Below the pieces are notes generated by a model. The model did not search any database, had not been told where the DNA came from, and worked only from the letters and a program-made list of their open reading frames with translations. From Methylocystaceae bacterium (GTDB lineage Bacteria; Pseudomonadota; Alphaproteobacteria; Rhodospirillales; Terasakiellaceae), in contig JABXIG010000007.1 in NCBI GenBank assembly GCA_013373205.1, positions 1 through 64,000 on the forward strand: 64,000 nucleotides of DNA, written 5' to 3'. The position numbers were made by a program, and so were the translations under genes. Every line of letters begins with the position of its first letter. The first letter of the stretch is position 1. Below, piece after piece: positions 57,356 through 64,000 of the stretch.

Positions 57356-58069
57356 TTATTGCGGAACCGGCAGGAAGGTAAAGCGAAAGCCGTTGTCACG
57401 TTCCAATAACAGAAGAACCATCTCCCGTTTTTCTTCCTGTGCGCGTTTCATAAAGCCGATAATATGGCCAGGTTTCCACACAGGCGCCTGATTGATCTGT
57501 ATAATCACATCGCCTACCTTGATATCAAGTCCGGCTGATTTTTCCTCATCAACCAAGCTGACAACAACACCACGCGTCCCCCAGGCTACATCAAAACGTT
57601 CCTGCACTTTATCTGTCAAAGCGGCGAACGTAATACCCAAAGGTGCAATGGTCGCAACATCATTACGTTTGATATCCCACAAAGGCGGAAGACTACCAAC
57701 AGGCAGACTAAGATCGACTTTCTTGCCGCGGCGGATAACTGTGGCTTTAACCTTGCTGCCGTTTTTAAAGTTGATGACCTGTTTCGTTACGGATTCAACT
57801 GAAGTAACTTCTTCACCATCCAGATTGACTAAAACATCGCCGCGTTGAATATCAGAACGGCTGGCAGGCCCTGGATAAGCCACATCACGCACCAGCACAC
57901 CCTTGGTACTTTTCAGCCCCAGTGCTTTAGCAATTTCAGATGACACGCCTTGAATTTGCATGCCTAAAAAAGGTGCCGGGTCTTTCGCTTGTGCAGCTAT
58001 AGTCATAATACAAGCGAAGGCTATGCCCACGAGCATGTTCATTTTCAATTTATGCAAAACTCTTTGCAC
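57356..58069 (-). CDS. Periplasmic protein with two PDZ domains
   Basis: Secreted protein of 237 aa with a signal peptide ending AAQAKD and two PDZ domains (about 33-115, FLGMQIQGVSSEIAKALGL; and about 140-230, DKVQERFDVAWGTRG). It looks like the PDZ part of a DegP/HtrA protease without a protease domain. Starts with GTG, with GGAG seven bases upstream. May bind C-termini of envelope proteins as an adaptor; this is inference. Confidence 0.8.
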   Translation of the reverse strand: MQRVLHKLKMNMLVGIAFACIMTIAAQAKDPAPFLGMQIQGVSSEIAKALGLKSTKGVLVRDVAYPGPASRSDIQRGDVLVNLDGEEVTSVESVTKQVINFKNGSKVKATVIRRGKKVDLSLPVGSLPPLWDIKRNDVATIAPLGITFAALTDKVQERFDVAWGTRGVVVSLVDEEKSAGLDIKVGDVIIQINQAPVWKPGHIIGFMKRAQEEKREMVLLLLERDNGFRFTFLPVPQ

Positions 58070-58165
58070 TGCTCATCTCCGGCTCAAGATAAAAAAACAA
58101 CGGAGCTTATACTGAAGGATAAGGGTAAATAAAGCCTGAACTTGAATTTAATAAAATTTTATCTA

Positions 58166-59482
58166 TTAACCCAGCACAGACAAATTAGGTTCATAGACCT
58201 TAAAGCCGTTGCGCCCAGATGATTTCACCGCATACATGGCTTCATCCGCACAACGCAGTAATTCATCACTATCCATGGCATCTTCAGGGAAACGCGCCAC
58301 CCCAATGCTGGCCCCAAGGGTACATTCACGTCCACCTGCCGGGATCGGAATTTCCAATGATTCCAGGAGTTTTTCAGCCACTAAAAGCCCGTCATCCGAA
58401 CTATCAAGTTCTTCTAGTAATATGACAAATTCATCGCCACCAATGCGCGCCACGGTATCCGATTCGCGAACAATTTTGCGAAAACGCTTTGCAACAGTCT
58501 GTAAAACCACATCACCCGCTTCATGGCCTAATGTATCATTGATCGGTTTGAATTTATCTAAATCAACAAACATCAAAACCAAGGCCTTGTTATAACGATT
58601 GGCAACTTTTGCCGCATGGTTCAGGCGGTCCGTAAACAAATGTCTGTTCGGCAGACCTGTCAATGTATCGTGATGGGCCATGTGGCGAATACGTTCTTCG
58701 CTTTGCTTACGTTCCGTAATATCACGAAAAACAGCCGTATAGATCAATTCATTACCGACCTGTAGCTTAGTCAGCGTCATCTCAAGCGGGAAACGTCCAT
58801 TATGTTCATTGTGACCTATCAGTTCCCAAGGTTTTCCCAGCAGACGGGTCACCCCGGTAAAAACTTTGCGTTCTAAAAATTTTTTATATGAATCGCGATA
58901 TTCTGCATCCATCAACACTTCAATGTGTTTACCCGTCACACTTTGAGCGGAGACACCAAAAATTTTCTCCGCCGCCGGGTTAAACGTCTGGATCACCCCA
59001 TTAACATCGAAGGTCATGATGCCTTCAGTAACAGTATTAAGGATGCTTTTTAGACGATGTTCGCGATCACGCACGGCTTCCGAAGCACGTTTATATTCGG
59101 TAATATTCTGCACCTCAACAATGTAGGCGCACTGTCCTTCAATTTCGATTTCATTAATCAGAAGCCTGACATCCAATGCCTTACCATCCACCGTCAATAA
59201 CTTAAGCGGAATAAAGTCATCTTCTTCGGCGAGGACTTCAAGCCCAAAGGACAGAAATTCTTTATAATCGGCATGAATGAAATCGACAAAAACTTTACCC
59301 AAAACATCCTGTGGATCTTCAACCTCCAACAAGGCCAGACCCGCAGGGTTCATGTATTGAATATGTTCATCGAGGCAGATGGTAAAAAGATTTGAAGCCG
59401 TTTCAATCAGACTCATCCCCCATCCTGCCTTTGCAGGATCGATCAAGGCCTTTTTAGAAGCAGTTTCTGATATTGCCATCAT
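58166..59482 (-). CDS. PAS-PAS-GGDEF diguanylate cyclase
   Basis: 438-aa soluble sensor-cyclase making c-di-GMP. PAS1 (about 20-125, TICLDEHIQYMNPAGLALLE), PAS2 (about 135-260, MTFDVNGVIQTFNPAAEKIFG) and GGDEF (about 270-430). The active-site signature ARIGGDEFVILLEE is intact, and an inhibitory RxxD site (RESD) lies five residues upstream, so product feedback is expected. It is the only clearly active cyclase among the window's GGDEF proteins. Transcribed alone or with tex. Confidence 0.92.
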   Translation of the reverse strand: MMAISETASKKALIDPAKAGWGMSLIETASNLFTICLDEHIQYMNPAGLALLEVEDPQDVLGKVFVDFIHADYKEFLSFGLEVLAEEDDFIPLKLLTVDGKALDVRLLINEIEIEGQCAYIVEVQNITEYKRASEAVRDREHRLKSILNTVTEGIMTFDVNGVIQTFNPAAEKIFGVSAQSVTGKHIEVLMDAEYRDSYKKFLERKVFTGVTRLLGKPWELIGHNEHNGRFPLEMTLTKLQVGNELIYTAVFRDITERKQSEERIRHMAHHDTLTGLPNRHLFTDRLNHAAKVANRYNKALVLMFVDLDKFKPINDTLGHEAGDVVLQTVAKRFRKIVRESDTVARIGGDEFVILLEELDSSDDGLLVAEKLLESLEIPIPAGGRECTLGASIGVARFPEDAMDSDELLRCADEAMYAVKSSGRNGFKVYEPNLSVLG

Positions 59483-59509
59483 AGTTTCTATTAGTCCGAC
59501 AAAGTCTTT

Positions 59510-61837
59510 TTATTTGAAGCCGGCTTTCGCAAGTGCTTCAGCCATCGCGTTATGGTTCTGAGCTGCATCTTCTGATTTACGTAAAACCTGTCTTTTGGGC
59601 TTCATCTTAGACCCTAGCGTATTTTGCTGTCCCTGCGAACCATCTTTTTCTCTACTAGAAGTAAAAGCAGCCTTTTCCCATTTCTCAGAAGACTTCATGG
59701 ACAGTGAAATCCGTTTCCTGTTCAGGTCTACTTCCTGCACATTTACCATCACAACATCGCCGGGTTTCACGACCTCATGCGGATCTTTCACAAAACGGTC
59801 TGCCAATTGGGAAATATGCACCAGACCATCCTGATGAACCCCAACATCCACAAAGGCACCAAAGTTTGTAACATTCGTCACCACCCCTTCCAAACGCATA
59901 CCAGGCTTAAGGTCTGAAGGTTTTTCGATGCCTTCCTGGAAAGTCGCAGTCTTGAATTCCGGACGCGGATCGCGGCCTGGTTTCTCAAGTTCCGAAAGAA
60001 TGTCTTTCACCGTTGGTAAACCAAACTTATCATCGATAAACTGTGTTGCATCCAAATTTGATAAAACGGTTTTATTACCAATTAATTCAACAACGTTATG
60101 CGCTGAAACCTGCATGATTTTTTTAACAACGGGATAAGCCTCTGGATGAACTGCAGATTGATCCAGCGGGTTCTTACCATCGCGAATCCTCAAGAATCCG
60201 GCGGCTTGCTCAAATGCCTTCGGTCCTAGGCGGGCAACATCCTTCAACTGTTTGCGATCGTCAAAGCGTCCTTTTTCTTCACGGAACTGCACAATATTTT
60301 TGGCCAGACTTTCATTCAGACCTGATACACGGCTTAGCAACGCAACCGAAGCCGTGTTCAAATCAACACCGACCCCGTTCACACAATCTTCAACCACACC
60401 ATCCAGCATACGACCTAGTTTCACCTGTGAGACATCATGTTGATACTGCCCTACCCCGATGGATTTCGGATCAATTTTCACCAATTCCGCCAAAGGATCT
60501 TGCAGGCGACGCCCAATGGAGATGGCCCCCCGGATCGACACATCCACATCAGGAAATTCCTGCGCCCCATATTCAGAAGCGGAATAAACAGACGCGCCGG
60601 CTTCACTCACCACTAATTTCGTCAAATTTAAATCGGGATAGCGTTTAATCAGTTCTTCTGCCAGCTTGTCAGTTTCTCGCGATGCCGTGCCATTGCCTAT
60701 GCTAATTAACTCTGCCTTATGAGTACGACAAATTTTTGCCAATATTTCAATTGATTGATCCCATTGGCGTTGCGGTTCGTGAGGATAAATGGTTGCTGTT
60801 TCACATAATTTCCCGGTTTGATCGAGCATGGCAACCTTCACCCCGGTTCGAAACCCCGGATCAAGTGCCAATGTTGCGCGTGTTCCGGCAGGGGCAGCCA
60901 ACAACAAATCACGCAAATTTCGTGAAAAGACCAAAATTGCCTCTTCCTCTGCCGTTTCGCGTAATGAAGTCAGTACATCCATTTCTAAATGGAGCGAGAT
61001 TTTCACTTTCCAAGCCCAACGTGCGCACTCTAAAAGCCACTTATCTGCTGCCCGCCCCTGATCTTCCAAACAGAAATGACGCGCAATACGACCAATACAA
61101 TCGGCCCCATCACCTTCTCCTGTGTGCAGGGATATCTTCAAAAACCCTTCATTTCGGCCCCTAAAAAGAGCCAATGCACGGTGGGAAGGAATGTTCTGAA
61201 CGGCTTCCTCATAGTCAAAGTAATCCTTGAATTTAGCCCCTTCACTTTCTTTGCCGGCCACCACTTCTGAAACAACTCGGCCATCGGACCAGATATATTG
61301 TCGAAGTTGATTCAATAATTGCGCGTCTTCGGCAAAGCGTTCCATCAAAATCTGACGTGCGCCATCCAGCGCAGCTTTCGTATCCTCAATACCGAGTTCA
61401 CCATTCAAATAGGCCTCGGCTTCTTTTTCTGGTGTTTTTGTCGGATCATCCAGCAGCATATCGGCTAATGGCTCTAACCCTGCTTCACGGGCTATTTGTG
61501 CTTTGGTTCTGCGTTTCTTCTTGTAAGGCAGGTACAAATCTTCCAACTGTGCTTTGGTATCGGCCAGTTGTAGTTGTCGGGACAATTCATCTGTCAGTTT
61601 GCCCTGTTCATCAATTGATTTAACGATGGCATCGCGTCGTTCATCCAGTTCACGCAGATAGCGCAGACGTTCTTCCAACTGGCGCAACTGAGTATCATCC
61701 AGACCTTGCGTGGCCTCTTTACGATAGCGCGCAATAAAGGGAACGGTGGAACCACCATCCAGCAATTCAACTGCGGCATTTACCTGAGTTAAGGAGACAT
61801 TCAGTTCTTTTGAAAGACGATCTGCAAGCGACAACAT
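59510..61837 (-). CDS. tex: Tex family transcription/RNA-binding protein
   Basis: 775-aa conserved nucleic-acid-binding protein. N-terminal helical Tex domain ([21 protein letters not shown]), YqgF/RuvC-like nuclease fold ([21 protein letters not shown]), helix-hairpin-helix region ([20 protein letters not shown]) and a C-terminal S1 domain (about 650-720, [20 protein letters not shown]). The last ~50 residues are a Lys/Gln-rich tail. Role in transcription or RNA metabolism is known only broadly. Confidence 0.95.
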   Translation of the reverse strand: MLSLADRLSKELNVSLTQVNAAVELLDGGSTVPFIARYRKEATQGLDDTQLRQLEERLRYLRELDERRDAIVKSIDEQGKLTDELSRQLQLADTKAQLEDLYLPYKKKRRTKAQIAREAGLEPLADMLLDDPTKTPEKEAEAYLNGELGIEDTKAALDGARQILMERFAEDAQLLNQLRQYIWSDGRVVSEVVAGKESEGAKFKDYFDYEEAVQNIPSHRALALFRGRNEGFLKISLHTGEGDGADCIGRIARHFCLEDQGRAADKWLLECARWAWKVKISLHLEMDVLTSLRETAEEEAILVFSRNLRDLLLAAPAGTRATLALDPGFRTGVKVAMLDQTGKLCETATIYPHEPQRQWDQSIEILAKICRTHKAELISIGNGTASRETDKLAEELIKRYPDLNLTKLVVSEAGASVYSASEYGAQEFPDVDVSIRGAISIGRRLQDPLAELVKIDPKSIGVGQYQHDVSQVKLGRMLDGVVEDCVNGVGVDLNTASVALLSRVSGLNESLAKNIVQFREEKGRFDDRKQLKDVARLGPKAFEQAAGFLRIRDGKNPLDQSAVHPEAYPVVKKIMQVSAHNVVELIGNKTVLSNLDATQFIDDKFGLPTVKDILSELEKPGRDPRPEFKTATFQEGIEKPSDLKPGMRLEGVVTNVTNFGAFVDVGVHQDGLVHISQLADRFVKDPHEVVKPGDVVMVNVQEVDLNRKRISLSMKSSEKWEKAAFTSSREKDGSQGQQNTLGSKMKPKRQVLRKSEDAAQNHNAMAEALAKAGFK

Positions 61838-61955
61838 TCATTTTTATCCTTTGTTTATTTAACCCTTTTAGAAGCTTTGCAAAGAGCTGTCGCTTTATAA
61901 CAAATGGAATCAGACAAAGGCCACCTGAAAAGATAGCCTTTAAAAATTTTTTTAT

Positions 61956-62735
61956 CTAAATGTAGATTGCTTCAAAGCTCGGGGACTTATGAATACCGCA
62001 TTCCGTTTTTTCTTGTCCCGACCAGCGACCGGAACGCTGATCTTCCCCCGCCTTCACGGCACGGGTGCAAGGGCCACAACCGATGGACGGATAACCTTTG
62101 TCCACCAACGGGTGTTTGGGTAATTCCATCGCTTTAAATTCAGCAATCACTTTATCATAATCCCAATTATAAAGTGGATTCACCTTAAAGCGCCCATCCA
62201 CATCCAATTCAATCGGTTGTAGATCAGCACGTTCATTGTTTTGAAAGCGTTTCCGACCACTGACCCATGCTTTATAAGGCCCCAATGCTTTTTCAAACGG
62301 CAGGACCTTGCGGATATGACAGCAATAATCCGTGTCACGTTCATGCAAGGTTGCATCCCTATCTGCATTTTCCAGATGTATCGCTTCTGGAGAAACCGTG
62401 ATGATATTCCTTAAACCGAGATAATCTTCAATAGTTGCCTTATATTGGATTGTTTCTGCAAACAAATGCCCGGTATCAATAAATAAAACAGGCGTGTCCT
62501 TATCCACATCGGAAATCAACTTCAACAGGACAGCCGCTTCAGCACCAAAGGAAGAACTGACCGCAATTTCGCCTTTGAATTCTTTCAGCAACACTTCTTC
62601 CAACAGGGAATGTGCATCAAGTCTGCCATATTGGTTGAGCATATCTGACAAGCGTGCATCAGCATCCAGCTGCGATGCGGACGATTTAACAAAAGATACA
62701 GTACTTGAGGAAACAGACATTACAATCTCGATCAT
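61956..62735 (-). CDS. cysH: Adenylyl-sulfate (APS/PAPS) reductase
   Basis: Reduces activated sulfate to sulfite in cysteine biosynthesis. Contains a CC pair (YCCHIRKVLPFEKAL) and CGPC (GCGPCTRAVKAGED), the [4Fe-4S] signature of the APS-reducing type, and a C-terminal catalytic Cys in KTECGIHKS. Length 259 aa. The start could also be the internal Met at position 6. Single gene; with the cysE/isc operon it completes the cysteine supply line seen in this window. Confidence 0.93.
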   Translation of the reverse strand: MIEIVMSVSSSTVSFVKSSASQLDADARLSDMLNQYGRLDAHSLLEEVLLKEFKGEIAVSSSFGAEAAVLLKLISDVDKDTPVLFIDTGHLFAETIQYKATIEDYLGLRNIITVSPEAIHLENADRDATLHERDTDYCCHIRKVLPFEKALGPYKAWVSGRKRFQNNERADLQPIELDVDGRFKVNPLYNWDYDKVIAEFKAMELPKHPLVDKGYPSIGCGPCTRAVKAGEDQRSGRWSGQEKTECGIHKSPSFEAIYI

Positions 62736-62891
62736 ACAAAAAGGTTAGTTGAGTGAAGATTTAGGACAAATCAGTATTTATGTCAATTATTCTTGTTAAA
62801 TTAATTTATTTTACAATATTTTTTTGTGTTTGTATTGTTTAACATATTCCCCTAATCATCCAGTGTTTGAAATTGGCTTAAGGAATAGACC

Positions 62892-63590
62892 ATGACACGA
62901 TTAAATGGCCCGCACCTTCCTCCGGCAATGGGCAATGGTAAACATCTGGTTATTATGCTGCATGGTTTTGGCGCTGATGGGGCCGACTTAATCAGCCTAG
63001 CCCCCTTTTTCCAACAACAGTTACCAGATACCATTTTCCATTCACCCAATGGGCCACAAGCCTGTGAATTATCCCCCCTAGGGCGACAATGGTTTAGTCT
63101 GGCAAAATATGATTCTGAATACTTGCGGCGTAACACCGCCACGCAAGACATCGCTTTTGAAGCGATGTATGACGGCGCACTGGAAGCCGCACCAATCATT
63201 GAGTCCTATATCGACGACTTAATGTCACAATATAAACTTAGCCGCCAAAATGTCATCCTAATGGGTTTTTCACAAGGGACGATGATGGCCCTACATGTTG
63301 GACTTAGACAACAAACACCTTTCGCAGGTATCATCGGGTTTTCCGGTGCCTTGGTTGGCGCCTCTCATTTAAAAAGAGAACTCACCAGCCCTTGTCCAAT
63401 CCTACTAATCCATGGTGAAGCGGATGAAATGTTGCCCGTGCATGCCGTAGATTTAGCGGCACAAGGATTACAAAACGTAAATCTTACCCCAACGGTCCTC
63501 AAGCGACCAGCTCTCCCCCATTCAATTGACGAAGAAGGCGCTTTAGCCGCAGCGCTTTTCATGAAAGAACAATTGAACGAACAGGCATAA
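62892..63590 (+). CDS. Phospholipase/carboxylesterase family hydrolase
   Basis: Alpha/beta hydrolase of 232 aa (Abhydrolase_2). Catalytic Ser in MGFSQGTMMAL, Asp in HGEADEMLPVH, His in LPHSIDEEG; N-terminal LVIMLHGFGADGADLISLA is typical. Broad-specificity esterase; true substrate unknown. Divergent from cysH, and followed by a terminator. Confidence 0.9.
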   Translation: MTRLNGPHLPPAMGNGKHLVIMLHGFGADGADLISLAPFFQQQLPDTIFHSPNGPQACELSPLGRQWFSLAKYDSEYLRRNTATQDIAFEAMYDGALEAAPIIESYIDDLMSQYKLSRQNVILMGFSQGTMMALHVGLRQQTPFAGIIGFSGALVGASHLKRELTSPCPILLIHGEADEMLPVHAVDLAAQGLQNVNLTPTVLKRPALPHSIDEEGALAAALFMKEQLNEQA

Positions 63591-63592
63591 AA

Positions 63593-63619
63593 AAAAGAGC
63601 GTTAGATCAACGCTCTTTT
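63593..63619. terminator. Bidirectional terminator between carboxylesterase and STAS genes
   Basis: AAAAGAGCGTT-AGATC-AACGCTCTTTT, an 11-bp stem with A and T runs, lies right after the esterase stop and before the convergent STAS gene's stop, so it can end both. Confidence 0.9.
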
Positions 63620-63641
63620 CATTTAAATCTCAGAAAAAAGA

Positions 63642-63947
63642 TTAATCCTCAAACGGGATCAACGCATCAAACTTGGCAATCTCCAACATCCGGCGAACCT
63701 GACCATCTGCATTGCGAATGGAGATGGTGAAAGGACGACCAACAGTGGCATCACGCAGTAGCATCAACATGCCAAGACCTGCAGAATCGATAAATTCAAG
63801 ACCACTTAAATCAAAGACACATTTTGACCCGCCATATTCTTTCAAATCATCAACGATCTTACGAAAGACAACATTATCCGAAAAGGTCAATCGCCCTTGC
63901 AGAAACAATTCTTTAGTCGTCTCGTCACCGCGAATGCTGTACTCCAT
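63642..63947 (-). CDS. STAS-domain anti-sigma factor antagonist
   Basis: 101-aa SpoIIAA-like protein. Conserved phosphorylatable Ser region in FIDSAGLGMLMLLRDA, with KCVFDLSGLE upstream. Such proteins are controlled by a kinase and phosphatase partner-switch; no partner gene lies within the window, though it may lie to the right. RBS GAGGAAG precedes the ATG. Confidence 0.9.
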   Translation of the reverse strand: MEYSIRGDETTKELFLQGRLTFSDNVVFRKIVDDLKEYGGSKCVFDLSGLEFIDSAGLGMLMLLRDATVGRPFTISIRNADGQVRRMLEIAKFDALIPFED

Positions 63948-64000
63948 GTCTCTTCCTCATTCATTTAAAATGTTTTTATATTCTCTACGAGAACCATAAC

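Noticed and set aside
1-64000. CRISPR arrays, insertion sequences, prophage or toxin-antitoxin loci
   Set aside because: No regularly spaced direct repeats, transposase, integrase or phage structural genes were seen on reading both strands.

Overview
This 64 kb window is chromosomal DNA of an alphaproteobacterium, most likely a marine or freshwater Rhodospirillales-type organism (inference). The pointers are the divergent rne / amidase-PBP1A-prfB gene order, DUF599 and DUF455 proteins, a prfB without the programmed frameshift, a large c-di-GMP and chemotaxis repertoire, and a base composition that looks like mid-40s % G+C by eye (not counted). Gene density is high. I see no insertion sequence, prophage, integrase or CRISPR array. 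One tRNA (Met, CAT anticodon) is present.

Layout. 0.3-5.6 kb: SPOR/TPR lipoprotein, a 68-aa orphan, an AT-rich pentapeptide-like beta-helix membrane protein, a small helical orphan and an RluE-type pseudouridine synthase. 5.7-9.1 kb: a tandem pair of PAS/degenerate-GGDEF/EAL proteins. 9.4-12.8 kb: ProVWX-type glycine betaine transporter. 12.8-19.0 kb: small membrane protein, a chemoreceptor fused to hemerythrin, tRNA-Met, mnmA and a second chemoreceptor. 19.1-27.5 kb: a single minus-strand iron-sulfur operon in the order cysE-iscR-second desulfurase-iscS-iscU-iscA-hscB-hscA-fdx-iscX-DUF599. Its promoter carries an almost perfect IscR type 1 box over the -35 element. 27.8-35 kb: alpha/beta hydrolase, REP-like hairpins, anmK, MarC, tyrS and an AsmA/YhdP-like giant protein. 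35-41 kb: glnE-bcp-DUF455-PAS/GGDEF/EAL. 41.1-42.6 kb: bacterioferritin-associated ferredoxin facing a CBS protein plus an unknown protein. 42.6-51.1 kb: amidase, PBP1A and prfB divergent from rne, which has a roughly 550-nt leader, then a Cys-rich mini-protein. 51.1-57.4 kb: aminotransferase and a GGT-like lipoprotein divergent from a BepA-like protease, a DUF3047-like lipoprotein, a DsbA-like protein and a rubrerythrin-like protein. 57.4-64 kb: PDZ protein, diguanylate cyclase, Tex, CysH, carboxylesterase and a STAS protein.

How the parts fit. The best-supported new observation is the sulfur and iron-sulfur unit. Serine acetyltransferase (cysteine precursor supply) sits as first gene behind an IscR-type operator, followed by the regulator, two different cysteine desulfurases and the full ISC/Hsc machinery. 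The HscB has an N-terminal tetracysteine module resembling that of mitochondrial HSC20. Several other genes concern iron or oxygen: hemerythrin chemoreceptor, Bfd, Bcp, and two ferritin-like proteins. Four c-di-GMP proteins, two chemoreceptors and a STAS protein indicate a motile, signal-rich lifestyle. All functions are inferred from sequence motifs read by eye; no database search was run.
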